From Stenopsyche tienmushanensis (taxonomy: Eukaryota > Arthropoda > Insecta > Trichoptera > Stenopsychidae), in NCBI GenBank assembly GCA_008973525.1, contig WACJ01000520.1, positions 62,001 through 126,000 of the forward strand: 64,000 bases of DNA. The letters are read 5' to 3'. Below are positions 25,901 to 40,900 of the stretch, one piece after another; position 1 is the first letter of the stretch, and each line of letters begins with the position of its first letter. The position numbers and the translations under genes are program-made. The notes under the pieces were generated by a model. The model did no database searches. It saw nothing but the letters and a program-made list of their open reading frames with translations, and was not told the DNA's origin.

Positions 25901-28900
25901 GACGGATAAATATATTAGATGATCACTGTGGCCAAATGCATTTACGGCTTGGCATTTGTATACGCCTGAATCTTGTCGATCAGTTCTGCTAATAAATAAT
26001 TGTGACCGAAGACCAGAATCTGTTTTAACTTCCGATGTACTTAATCTGCACAAATATATTATTTCGTTTATAAACAATAAACAATTATGATTTATAAAAA
26101 TATGAATTATTTTACCTATATGTATTAAGATCTAATCTGTTCATATTATGAGTCCATTGAATCTGAATAGGATTATCACCAATTACATCACAAACTAATG
26201 TAATAGGCTCATTTCGTCTGGCAGTTATGTTTCTAGAAGGCATTTCAAAACGAGCCGGCTCTATAATAAAATATTGGTTATATTTAAATAAAGGCATTAT
26301 TTCATAAATTTATTTTTTTGAGCACTAAAAATACAAAAATTTACCGTTTACAGACACGTTAATAATTTTAGAAAGAGGAGTTCCAATTCCATTATCTGCT
26401 TTACACATATATTGACCTTCATCATATGAAGAGGCTCCTTCTATGAATAATGTTCCATTGGTCATAAATTTAAACCGACCACCTAAATTAACTAATGGAA
26501 TGAAATCACTTCCGGCTTGACCTTCAAAAGTAAAAAATCAAATTAACGAGGTATTGTTTATTTTATAAACACTATAAAGTTAAGTTCAAACCTTGTTGTT
26601 TAAGCCAAGTTATTTGAGGCACTGGTGATCCTCTTGTTCTACAATGAAGACTTAAAGCTCCTCCGGCTAACGTAGCCGTATCTTGCGGTTCACTTATCCA
26701 TTTTGGCGGAACTATGTCCGGAAGCATTAATAAAACATATAATATTTAATTAAATAGGCGTTAAAATATCAATTAAAATAGTGCATGCTTGTTTATAAAT
26801 TAATGAAAAAGTCACATATATTTCATTATTTACTAATATATTTGTTTATGCTTCAAAATATACGTTTTCTATCGGAAATATTTTTGAATCATTTCTTACT
26901 GGTGAAAATGAAATGAAAAGCTTCTATTCTTTTACTCAAATATGAAACACGTGAAAACATAAATTTCCTTTGGTTCTCATTTCACTTATTGTAATTCTTA
27001 TTCTGTCTATAACAATAAGATGAATAAAAATAGACTGTAGCATATTCACCCGTGAAGCGATATCTAAATCCACTGCAAGCATAGCGTTGAAAAATAGAAC
27101 AAAATTTATAACATTATGTGCATTGTGCATGAAGAAACATGTGGAGTGAAATTTATGTGCTTTGTGCATAATGGATAAGGTGATTGGTGCGACGGACTGC
27201 AATCTTGATCTAAATCCTGCAATGGAATAATGAAAAATTGTGCCAGAGCTAGAGCATATTGGTGCTAATCAAGTAGTGCATGGCAGGCTGCTTTGGTGCC
27301 GATGGATTCCTTTTGAGGTGCTTGTGAACACATTTATTTTAGAGGGCTGGTGCAACGCAGACGCAGACTCTTTTCACACTAATGGAAAATTCAAAAAACT
27401 GATTAAATTTAGAAAAGATGTCCGAACTGAAATTAATTTTTAATTTGAATTTTCCTTTATTATTTAGAGTCTACGTTAATGCTGTGTGTGGCTAAAGGCG
27501 ATACGAAGGTGTACCTTTGACGACCAGCTCTGCAGTAAAGTTAACCTTGGCTGCGTTGTTGCTAGCCACACATGTATACAGCCCGCTGTGGCGGGACGAC
27601 ACATCTTTAAATACTAGATTACTGAAAAATTCTGCACCACGCTCTTCAACCTGTAAAATTTTATATAAACATAGTCCTCTTTTTTTCAAAAATTGCTTCA
27701 CTTATCTATATTATGCACAAAGTATTTAAATGTATTAATAGAAATGATCACAATAAATTGAATATAATAGAATATATACAAAATTAACATTTGTCGATTA
27801 ATTCCTTAAGAGATAAAAGAGGAATATATGCACTAAATATGTTTGAATTACATTCAAATTCCATATCAGTACTGTTATATCAACCCAATAAATATCGATG
27901 AAGATTAAAAAAAATGGACAAAAAACTAGAATATTCTAAAATATCATAACTTTTGAACAAGTCAATGTGCGAGGGTCATTTACAAAGTAAGGTTACAAGG
28001 GCTCCTGAGCCCGGGGGAAACTTTTTATCTCGATGTTAGCAGAACTGGCATGTAGGAGGGATCTTAACGGCCAGTTTATTAGGCCCCACAGATTTCACGA
28101 AGCATTTCCTGACATTCTCAAAGTCCCTTTGATGATATTGCATCAGAAAAACAGACATATAACAGAGTACAGAAATGTTTCAATCTCAACGGCGATTATG
28201 TTGAAAATGGTTTAATAATTTTATTTATATTCAATTAAATACAAGCATTTTTCAATTCTATATAATGTTGGAACCTTACTTTCTAGATGACCCTCTTATG
28301 TGATTCAAGATATTAAGGGACGTTTCTACCTTGTTGGACCTAAAAGTGATTGATTTTTAACCAATTTTTTTCGTGAAAAGTGTTGAATATAGAATGTTGA
28401 TATTTAATATGTTGACTAGGCGATATTTATTGAACATAAAAATAATTTTTAAAGTTTGACAAAGTATGGTATTGGGAGTGGGAGAAGCCACGTATGTCAG
28501 TGCGCAAGCGATGATATTCTTCACAATGGAAGTCCTAAGTCCTGGACAGGTGATTTGCAGAAAAGAAATAAAATATATATTTACTTTTTATAATATTGTG
28601 TATAGGTTAGACTATAACTAGGAATGAATATTAAAAAATTAAAAAAATAGTGAGCGATTGAAGAAAAATGTGTTTATTTACGAACTTTTTTGTAATTTTT
28701 TGTTCATTAAATAAAAACTTTTGAATATTTTTAGATAATTGTAGTCTATATGATGAAGACGTTTATTGTACACATGCCTGTTAAATTTCATAAAGAATTC
28801 TCATCTAGAGCATGTGGGAGCACTTCCATGAGCTTGAAAAATGTAGCTTCGAAAAAAAAACGCATTTAAAGTTGAGCTGAAGTTTATGTGCGAATAAAAT

Positions 28901-31900
28901 GAAATGTTTAATATTTTCACCTAATCTGCTATGACAGAAGCATAGAAGATACCTTCCGTTTTTTCAAAAAAGTCTTCTTCGGTTGACCTGTTCAGTGTTC
29001 AGACCAATCTTGCTTTTTTGATGCTGCGGAATGTGCAACATCAGCTTTTTTCACGTGCGCTATATCCCTTTTGTTGGCAATTATTTTTGCTTGCGGTCCA
29101 ATTATGATACCCATCATTTCCATCATATACAGCAGGAAGGTAATACCTTTATTGAAAATACATGTGGCAATAAAAGTTGCCAGTTCGATATATTTTTTTG
29201 AGAAAAAATATATTTTGGAGCCAAACGTCAGAGGGCAGCGTTGAAACGTTAATTACTATTTTAGGTATGTCGCTGTCTAAACAGCATTGCAGAAGATCGT
29301 CTGACGACATATCTGAATAAATAGGACAAAGGAGTTTCTGAAGCACAGTTTCAAGTGGTTGTTCGTATTTGAAACCATGTGATTTAAAGGTTTTTGTATC
29401 TCTGTCACCTATATAGTTGGCATATTTTACACCGTGAAACTCCTCAGATCATGCAAACATTTTGATAATACCATCAAATTTCATTTTTCCATGACTTTCA
29501 TGTGTTTTCAAAAAAAAATTTTTTGAACGAACAAGGTAGAAACGTCCCTTAACTGTGAATAATCCCACTTTGCTTGTTCACTATAAACATATTATAAATA
29601 CCAACATCTGCAGCCAACCCTTAAAATTTGAGAATTAATAGCAATAAATTAGACAAATGCAAAGGCAAATTATAAGCTACCAATTTGATTCAAAAATAGA
29701 TTTTTTTGTCCAAGCACAGATCTGTGCGCACGGTATTTATAGGGTTAATACTTATGAATAAATGTGTCATGCAAATAAATCGATACGTTTGGTTAAATTC
29801 ATTCTAGTCACTAGCATCTTACAATACCAATGCAAAATTTGCTTGTATATCTTATTTAGATTTAAAGCTATCTCAAATAATCAAAATTATTTGAAGATTT
29901 CAGTTTAATTTAATACTAATTACTTTTTAAAAAACTTGTGTTACCTCTCCCAAGATGCTTATGTATTACGAAATAAAGAAATACATAATAAGAAATGCTA
30001 AACATAGTTGTTAAATTATTAGTCAATTGTTAATATCAATAAATATTAATATCGTAAAATTATGTTTAGATATAATTTTTATAGCACACTAAGAATGTAT
30101 TATATTTTTTATATAATCATTTTAATTGTATTTTTTAAATGCAAATTAGCTTGCTGTATTATATAACAGTATATTTTAAATAAGTATTATTAAAGTTAAC
30201 AAACCTGAAGTGAAGCAGGTATAGCAGCACCATCTTTATACCATGAAAAATAAACAGGCATGTCACCGGATGTAACGCTACAGCTCACTTGAGCACGCCG
30301 TCCTTCTTGAAGGTTCGCAGGGAAAGCGAATGGCTCGATTTCTGGTGGATCTGCACGCGAACAATATTATTTAAATATGCTTATCAGCAAATGGTCATTT
30401 TTATTGGAGAAATACTTACTGTTAACAATTAGTTGAATATCCCGCCTAGCCTGCTGTCCTTCGGCAGAAGTTACAGTGCATGTGTATGCACCAGCATGAC
30501 TACTTTCGACTCTTAATATTATAAGACTACCTTCAGGACCATTTTGTGTGTTACCAGAACCTGATGAGCCACTACCAGAATGTTCCCATTTAACAGAGCT
30601 GAAATGATTATAATTATGTCATTTATTAACGTCTTCTTAATATTTTATTGTGTTTATACATGGATAATATCAATATACCTAATAGGATATCCAGAATATG
30701 GACAATAGATAATAGTTTCTCTGCCAGCAACAGCTCTAATTGGACCAATGGATCTCACATAAGGAGGACCTATAATTATAAAATTTGTGTATATTTAAAC
30801 CCCAAATTGTAAATTAGCATATCACTTAACTAATTATTTAAGTTACTTTTGTACTTTTAGTTTTGGGACTGGATAAATTAGCACATAATGCAAGAATTAA
30901 AATTACCATAAATATTAAGTCTGGCTGTATGAGTCACATCTCCGAGAGAATTAGCAGCTTTGCACGAATATAATCCTCCATCTTCAGAGCGAACACTAGA
31001 TATATTCAGGTGACTCACAACATCCCCGTTCTTTGTTGTATACTGACCAATTTGATATCTACTATGAACAATACTTACATTTTAAATATGTTTAAAAATG
31101 TACAATCGTTTTTATCGAAAATAATAAATAATATACCTCAGTCCTCGGGACATTGAAGTTAATTGTTGTCCATCTAACAACCAATGAAAACGTGGAGGTG
31201 GCGTTCCAGCAGCTGAACAACGCAACGATACTGCTGGACCTCCTCTCAAGGCTTGTTCTATGAACGTGTATTGAAGCTCAGGCGCAGTATCTAAAGATAA
31301 AATCATATTTTTATAATGTATCGTTTACAAATATCAAAACAAATTGATTTTTCTCATTTTATATACCTCCAAGTCTAAGCTCTGCACTTGCTTGCGCACT
31401 TTCAATTTCATTTCTTACAAAGCACTGATACATTCCTGCATCAGCTCGTCTAATAGACGTTAGAACTAATGCCAAAGCACCTTGCAGGCGTGCTCTTCCA
31501 TCAGAAACTGATGATTCTAGACCTCCACTTACAGGAACACCATCGTGTATCCATTGTACGGGTCCTAGAGGATCCCCACCAATGGTACAGTTAAGTACTG
31601 CTGTACCTCCTGAATTTACAATCTGAAACAACAATCAATATTCCAATTAATGGTTAAATTTTAAAAAAATCCACGTGCGGAATAATTTTTAAGACCTATC
31701 AGAAGCTTAGAACAGAAGTTATTATACTTGATATCAATTGAATTTTAATGACAATATTTAAAAATGCTATGTTCATAGATCATGATAAATATCATTATTT
31801 TTAGATAAACTTAATACATTTATTCTTCAGCATGAATTGATGGAGATGGGGCCTAAATCCGATAGTGGAACATAAAAGTGTAAACAAAGCAGCGATTAGT

Positions 31901-34900
31901 TTATTAATTGAATAAACTAACAAAGCAAAGGGAAGATAATAGCCATAGAATAAGTGTCCTGCAAAAAGATAAGGGTAGAAATGCAGATTTTAAGTCCGTT
32001 CTTGAAAGATGTGTTCGACATTTAGAAGTCTTTTGCAAAGGACGATAGTAAACTTAAGAATTGAGTCGTTATAAAAAGACAACAATGTGACACTCGACTC
32101 ACTTTTTGGCAAGAAAGCTGTGAGAGAACTCAGTATATTTACCCCAGAACCTTCATTCGTTTGAGAAGCATACTTTTTCTGACAAGCATATCGATGATTT
32201 TATATCCTCAAAATGTTTGTTGAACATTGTAAAAGTGGTGAAGTAGGAAGTTTTGAAAGCAAGGTTATAAATAAAATTTCTTGCTTTGATAATGATGATG
32301 CTATACAAGTGAAAACTTTGAGGAGTTGTTAGACAAACTAGCTGTAGAAGAAGTAGATACCAGCGTGGGTGATTCGTTGGATAATATCCAGTGAAAAATT
32401 TACTTATAGGAACAATCATAGTAAATTATCATGCTGTGTATGAAAAAGTAAAAACAAATAAAAAAAATTAAATAAGAAATATCTGGGAACTTCTAGTTAG
32501 AGTTTGGTTTTAAATAGAAAATGCTAGGCACCGACAATAAAAACAAAGCAAAAAAGGCACCTTATCATTTAGAAGTTCCTAAAAATCCGCAAGCCAAATC
32601 TATTAGAAAGAATTGCACTCTATGCCACCAGAAATTGAGATAAATTCTTGAACGTCAGAAAACTCAAGAAAACATGTAAAACATCTTAAAATATTGTCCT
32701 ACTTGTCCAAAATCATCTCAAATATGTTTGAAGTGTTTTAGTGAATACAAAGCTACCTAATATAATGTTGTACTTTATTTTAATTGTATTTAACTGTATG
32801 AGTAAAAACGTCACCCATTTCCAAATGTCAAACAACCGAGCGCCAATTCGTTTGAAGTAATAGCTCAGTGTTGCCACTTTTAAAAATTTACTCTTACGAA
32901 AATTATAAAATAAATATATTTTCCCTTTTAATATTAACTCAAATCTCAAAACTTATATAACAGCAATATTATAAAAGTGAAAACATTTTTATAACAATTT
33001 TAAAAATACATACATAAATATATTTAAAATCATTATTTCTGCTGTATAACGTCTTTAATATAAATATATATTTTTTTTAACAACAACGCGAATTTAAAAG
33101 ATGTGAGCTTCAAATTTGCAACTGCGCCAGCGTTCATCGCAATATTACAAACACATATTTTTTACGAGTCTCGAGTGTGTTCGCGAACTACACTCGAGCT
33201 GATTCAGAAGCTGATGATATGTGTACATAAGTTGTTTTTCAGATCCGGTTCGATGCCCTGGTGACTGCGCTGTGGGATGTGTGCCACAGCGAGCACGTGA
33301 CAAATTGCATCCCTTGACAGCAGCTCCCGGTTTATTTGACCCGTTGTATTGTAATGTAAATTTCCCGTTTGCGTGACAATAGGTCAGAGGTCGTTTCCGA
33401 CATAGGTCACCATGTGCTAAAATCAATTAAATCCATAGTTGATTAGCCATCCCTTTTAGTGATTGCTTCGGTTTCGCCAAAGCACCAATCTGGCGTGACA
33501 ATGCTTGCTTTTTTCCTCGACAAATTTAATTTCTGCCTCCTTTGTGATTTATCGCATTTCGAATTTGTATAATGCAGTCTGAAATTTAAAATGAATGGTT
33601 GCATTCAAATAAAATTTTGACGTTATTTTAAAAAAACATAATGCATACCAAGTTCGAGTGAATGCAATTACTTAATGGTGCTTTAAATCAGTGGTTGGGT
33701 CCATTATTCGAATTGCAACCATGAGCACGATAGTGCAGCTTTTTTAATATGGCTGAAAGTTTTCAAAATGGAGCCAGAAAGCTCTATCGATGCATTTATT
33801 GAGCGTAAAATTTTACTGGGGGTATTTTAACGCTCTAATAACACGGAAAACGCAGAAGTAATATTAAAAATAACCTAAGCTAATATTCAATGAATATATT
33901 TAGTTTGAGTTTGAATTATAATAATTTAAAAGCAATTTTACATTTTGCTTGTCGATTTCGATGCTATATAAACATGGTCAATATTTCAGCTGTTAAAACC
34001 CAATTCAAGTAAACGTCAAATAGGCAAATGAACTTTCTTTGCAGAATGACGGTTGATCGCGGTTCAAATTGCTTCATTTTGTTTGGATATTCAACTAATT
34101 GGAATTCGTCTAAAAATATCCTCACTTAATAATTCAAAGGATATTCTAGAGGGCTTCCAACTATGCTGTGCTGAAATATATATAAAAAATAAGTACTATT
34201 TTTAATGTTCGATCAGAATACTTTGACAGTTTTCTTCCAATATGCTTCGATGTGGCATACCAGACACGGAGACGCGATAAAATAAGTCATTAGAATTATA
34301 ATAGTCGTACTTAGCATTTAATGATAATATAGGATAGCGCGAATAAATGTATCGACGTTCGGCGATAAGCTAAGAATATTTTTTTGAACGTTTAATATCT
34401 AGTTTTTCAAATTTCAGGGCCGTAACAAGGGCGCGGCAAAGCAGGCGCCTGCCACGGGCGCAACTAGGCTTGGGGCGCAAAACGCAGAGTACCGACCCGG
34501 TCGAGAGCTACACATGTTTTTTATTTTACTTGACCATTCTACTTCACATGAATCAACACTGATTGATTCTGTCTGTTTTTGTAATATATACTAAGTTGTC
34601 TAATTCCTCTTTTCTTCGTTATCGCTTAAACATTGGGCCGACCTAGTCGGCACAAGCCCGCAATAAAATAAAGACAACGATATTTTCGACCGATTGTAAA
34701 ATCTAGACAACCTACTCGATTAGTCTTTTTTTAGACAACTTCGTTTCATAATGAGAGTTTGTAATTGTCGTTCATTTGTCGTATCAGCGGTCTGAAAAAC
34801 GGACCGATTGAACATACAAAACTTCTGGTTACTCCCGTCCTCTTTTAGTGCTTTTTGCGACATTTTCGGGTCCTTCTATGATCTGTACGATCACTCGCGG

Positions 34901-37900
34901 TAAATGAAGTCGCGAACGAACCTAGACTTCCCAAAATCAAAAGTTTTAAGTTACAAAATCTAATGGTTTAATGGTTTATCTATATTATTTTAAAATATAC
35001 ATTAAAATTATATTTAATATATTGAATATATATTAGTATTATTTAACATTTAAAAAATGGGGGGGCTGGGGGCGCAAGTAAGATACTTGCCACGAGCGCT
35101 TCATACCCTCGTTATGACTATTCTTTGCAGGTGTATTGCGGATTCGCGGAAAACAAGAAGGGAAAGTCATTGGATATCCTTGACTGCGGGAAGAGGAGTT
35201 CTTCCTGCAGGCTTGTTTGTAATCTCGTGAATGTAACCTCTTCTTGTACTAAACATTGTTAAGACGAGCGCGTTTGTGTCACCATCCAACCACCTTCAAC
35301 CTCCAGCTGGTCTTCTACGAGGCGCCAAGGGATTTTGCTCCCCTGGCGCCTCCATTCCATATAACAATTAATAAAGAAATATATATATTTTTTATTGAAA
35401 GATATTTTTAAATTCGTTATATTCAGCTTATATCTTGAGCTTCTTTCGGTGAAATGTTTGAACAATTCCAGGTTTTTCTAAATGCTTTTTCTAAATATTT
35501 AATATACGTCCTCAGAATTTTGAGTTATTGCAAATATTATTATCACTAAAATTTCTCAAAACACATTTTTGTAACTAGTGGTTTTGACTATCCTCGACAT
35601 TCATATCTTAAAAGATTTAATCTTAAGAGTTTTACTATTACTATTTTGTATTATTATAAACATCCTAATATCATCATTTCTTCGAAATAAAACATTTGTA
35701 TTGTATTTTTTTTGTTGTTGCGATTATTGTTAGATTTTTGATAGAAAATTGTAACACAGATTATTTTCAATGTAATCTTCTAGTCCTGTATATTCTGTCG
35801 ACGTCTTTACAATCAATCATCTTGTTGATCTTCTTGAAACTCCTTTCATCTTTTTTTGACAGCACTTAAACTTCGAGTTACTGTTAAAATGCTTTCTTAA
35901 ATAGTATATGAGAATCTGTTACTATCATAATGAAAATATACAAATTGAAGAAAAGCCAAGTTTAATTTGGAGAATCTTTAGATCGTCAGACACTAATGAA
36001 GAGCTATGTAGTGACTCATAAAAATCTAATATAAAATAGGCTCATTAACTGAGTTTTTTTTTTTAATAGAAATCAATTTTTTAGAAATATCATTTCATAA
36101 AATTAATAATAGATCATTTCGAAAAACATAAAGTTATTCGCGAAATTGTAGATGTATTAATACTTCAAATAAGTTGATCTACAGTTTTTAATGTAGTTGA
36201 AAGATTAAGAGTTTAAAAACTGACAGGAAAATAAAGATCGATGTGGTCGTTTATAATTCTACTGGGAATACGAATTATTTTATGAGAAATCCAAAAATAA
36301 AGGCAACAAATATTGTTATAAAGCTAAACTCGGGGATGGGAATAGATGGGAAGAAGTCCAGAAATAGTCATATGAAAGACTGGAACAAAATAATCATCTG
36401 AACCAAAGCGATTAGAATTCGCCGAAAATAATAAAAATATCGATTTGCAATATTGGAGACAAGTAATATTTGCTGAAAAAGGCAAATTTAATATTTTTGG
36501 ATAAATGGTGTTATATTTGAGAAGTGCATGCATGTATATATTTAAACATCATAAAAAATAATTAAGGGCAAATGACATACATTTTGAACTTGAACAAACG
36601 TTTTGAATGTTATTAAGACAACGGTTCAAAGCACAAATATTTATTTGGCTTTTATATAATTGCTGAAAAATAATTGATAACACCACCGCGGTTTTCCATT
36701 CTTAACACTACTGAAGATCATTGAGATGCTCTTGGAGTAAATCTCGAAAATAAGTAATGACTTCAAAGGAAAAACTGGGAACAATATTTGCGGATTTATG
36801 CGTTAATATTTTAAGTGAAACAAATTAGGTCACATCAATCCCAAGAAGATGAAATAAAGTATCGGAAGCAAGAGAAAACTTCATTAATTATAAATTTAAT
36901 TGTAATTTTGTTTCAATACAGTGGATCCGCAGTAAAACAATAAAGGTTTCATATTATAGAATGAACGTCATAAACACAATGGCCATAGCAGTTGTAAAAT
37001 CCTTGTTAAACAACTTTGTTTATATTGCCAATATGGACCCAGAAATAGATGTATGCTTGTTTCTTTCCTGAAGTAACCACATATACAAAACTTCCTCCAC
37101 TTTTAGATGTTTAGCTTTCTTGAAAGTTTGCCTCTTGCCAAACCAACAATTAACGGTGGAAACGAACTTTTGAATGTTCTGGCGGTTCTTTTTTAATCAT
37201 AAATTCTGGATCGTACTCACTTGCCAACTCACAAAGATTCATAATGATTTATGCGGTCCAAAATTTGTTCAGAGAAATTTTTGACGATCACATCAAGTAT
37301 GAAAATGATATTCAAAATATTATCCATGAGATTAGTCTTTTAGCCATTTCTAAATGCATTGAAGATGTTAATATAGATCAGAAGTGTCAAATCACAAGGT
37401 TAATATCGACTAAATAAATAAAAAGTTTTGGTGGCCCGCAAAAAAATCTAAATTTTCATAGAAAGTAGACTTAAATCGAAACGTACAGAAACTAAAAATA
37501 CAAGGACAATTTAACCTTTTCCTTATTGTGCTAAAAATACCCGCGCTCACCGATGATATGTATTTGGTACACCACTATTGCTTTATATTTGAGATTGAAA
37601 TGTAACAATTTTTGTAATGATATAAAAGTGTACGAAATACATCACCGGTAGGGAAAGGTTAATGTTTTTTTTTCTCTGGAAATTGGCATTTCTTTTCTGG
37701 TAATATCTTTTCTACTTTGGAGGAAATATTGCTAGAAGTGATTACTTTCAAAACTGATCCAAGATGAGTCTCATTAATTCTGCTTCTGACAGGACAATTA
37801 TATCCTTTCATGAATGTAAATAGCTTCTCACATCGATAAATAAACTCAAACATGATTTCACATGCAAATCTTCTTGTATTTTCAAGTTTTGCAAGTAAAT

Positions 37901-40900
37901 ATTTGTAAAATTCTGGCACGCCAACTTCAATGAATTTTACTTTTATTTATTGAAAAAAACGAAGAAAACCAATAAAAAATTATCTTTCAAGATTATTGAT
38001 ACGATGCAAATTCACCTTAACTTGATTTGTTCGTATTCCAACTGTTTTTTTCCAAAGAACTAGATTACATCAAAATGTTTTGACTAGCTTCACTAGAACC
38101 AAAAGTTCATTTTGACAGGGGTAAATCGTATTTTTGTAGAAAAAACACTAACAAAAATGTCTTGTCTTTTAGTACTACCACCCATCAGTACTATAATAGT
38201 TCCTAAAATATTCATATGAAAGTTAACTTTTAATAATCATATAAAAGGACGAAAATTACGAGTGAATAAATGCAGAAAATCGTACTTGTAACGAATTATT
38301 TGACAGTTATTTTATGTAATAAATGTAGACAAGCCAAGCAAGGATCATTAGACCATTTTTTTGCAAAGCAGAAACAAGTGATTAATTAATATTTCTCCGT
38401 TGATCACGACCTTCACCGAAACGCATCCCCCGTGATCAATGTAGGTTATCTGTAATACGGGGGTAGCCTGAATATCGATTGATATTATCTATCCAGTGTA
38501 TTTTGGATGGTTGTTAAATATGTAAAACATTAGCTCGGACCAAATTTCCATGTAGCTATTCAGATTTGACAGCGGCAAGAAAGGTTTGTATGCCGGCATT
38601 TTTCAGTGTATAACTGATGTGAAGAGAAGAGGCTCTATTATTTTATCTCTACCCAAGCATACCTTTACCGTTTGCAAACAACTTTGCGTATAAATTTCCC
38701 GGTGAAATATGAAGGCTCTGTTTTCGGGCAAACAAGCCTCGTTCCGGGAAATGTGTCAAACTGCTAAGTATGGGATGAATTTATCTCGCACTCAGAGCGC
38801 TGTCAAAGTGTCAGAAGTTTTCAGCTTTTCGCGGGGAATAAAGTTATTATTATTATTATTATCCGGAGGCAAGTGGGGTACTGCGGTACCCCCGCAGTGC
38901 CTTTGACATGGGAAAATTGTTTTAAAGCTCGGGGAAATGATTTTCATCCGGCACCACGGTTTTGTCGTTCGGGCGCGCTTTGATGATGAGAGCTGGGACG
39001 ATATTAACTCATACGAACTCATAAGTAAAACACTCTTTTTAATTAATGAAAAGCTGCAAATTTTTAACAATCTCACAGCGAGCTTTTTGGCTGGACTGAT
39101 GAAATTTCGGCTTTGTAATCGAATCAAAAATGATAAACGATTTTTCGTTTTCGTACATTTCGAAAATGGATATTCGTACGATACAATACTGCTTATCTGC
39201 GCTTGTATTTGTCATATTTTTACGCAGAGGACCGCATCGTATTATCCAGAACACATCCAGATTATTTGATCCCAAGCTGCGGGAATACATCAACCCTTGG
39301 GATTGAGAACAATTTACGGCAGCTGGCTGGAGTCAAACAAAATTGTATAAATTCGCAGAGCGCACTCGGGTCACTGAATATTTTTATTTTTGGACAACAA
39401 TTTCGATGGGGGTCCCTTTTTGACGCCCCCGGCATTAAATATTAATAAACGAAACACTCTTTATGGAGCGCTCACATTTTACCACCGTCGATCCGCTAAT
39501 TACAACCACCATCTAAATTCGCGGTTATTCAAAATTAATTCGGGAGATGCATTAATTTTGAATATTAATTATGTCGCTCATTGTTTTGGATTCCGCACAG
39601 GACACAGGGAATCGTCCCTGTCATTGCCAGGAACTTTCAACCGCATAGCAGCGCAGCATTGTGTGTTGAAGCTTTGTTAATTAAAGTTGACGTTTGATGA
39701 GTACGCCCATATAAAAGCATCCAGCGTGTGCAAATCAACTCTGCAAAATGCATTATGTGACAATAAAAAGGATGGATAAGCATACAATCCAAAACGACCA
39801 ACAATGGCGATAAAAACAGACTGAATAACAATAAAAAAAAAAAACACCCCCAATATATTATTTATTTATTTTATTGTATTAGGAACCAATCAAATATTTC
39901 ACTTTTTGCATTATTTTGGTCATAATATTCCAAAGATCCAAATAAATAGTAATCAAAGAGTGCGATATACAATTAATAAGATGGAATTCTTTTGTGCTTA
40001 TTTATGGAAATCTTGTTAAAATATACTTAACAGGCTATAAACAGGCCGTAAAAACATAATCTTCTAAATTTTGAATAGTTTCCGGTCTCTCTAATGCAGT
40101 AACTCTATTGTTTTGATTTTGAAATTTGAGTAACACCATCAAGGTCATAAATTTGAATACTTATTATTATTATATACCATTTATATCCAAAATTATGGAA
40201 TAATATAGATGTATTATTGGGAATTTGCTTTACCAACTAAAATCAATTCAAGAGCCGGCTCTGCCGAGCCGGTAAGGACTTATGGCAGTATATCAGTGCG
40301 TTCAATCATTCAAGAACAATCGCTTATTTCATCTTTATTATGAAAGCTCGCACGTAAACTTAATCATAAATAATTTATGTATGTATTCTTATCGCTGTAA
40401 ATATTGTATAATACGTTGTATTGAAATCTATGGTGATGACTATTTTATTGGAACTGTAATTACAATTTCGTGTTTTTCGAAGCCGACGGAATGAAGACTA
40501 AAAGCTTCTTCGAATGTTTCTCCACATTCAAAGCCCGAGACTCCTTCAATTATTCCTATCGTAAATTATCGAGATGCTTGCTATCTCTTGAATGTTGAAT
40601 TAAAGCACTCAGATTGTCAAATATATTGAATTTATTGCCAAAGACGATTCCAATCACTTATTGTTTATTTTATTCATTGTGCTTTATTGAATCGGCTGGT
40701 AAGAAAACGTTCAGATCATTTGTTATGCTTGACGTAGAAAAAATAGCAGATTGTCTGCATTGTATGATTGCTTCTGATCATGCGAAATCTGTTCTATTTC
40801 AAAATAAAATGAATTCAAAAGACTGGCCATACTAAATGTTACACATCCCACCAAGAACACAAAATAATATTTCTTTAAGACGAATTTAGGGGTTGAAATG

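Noticed and set aside
39390..39680. 96-codon + strand ORF in the 38-39 kb island
   Set aside because: No domain signature, several overlapping frames of similar length on both strands; more likely non-coding.
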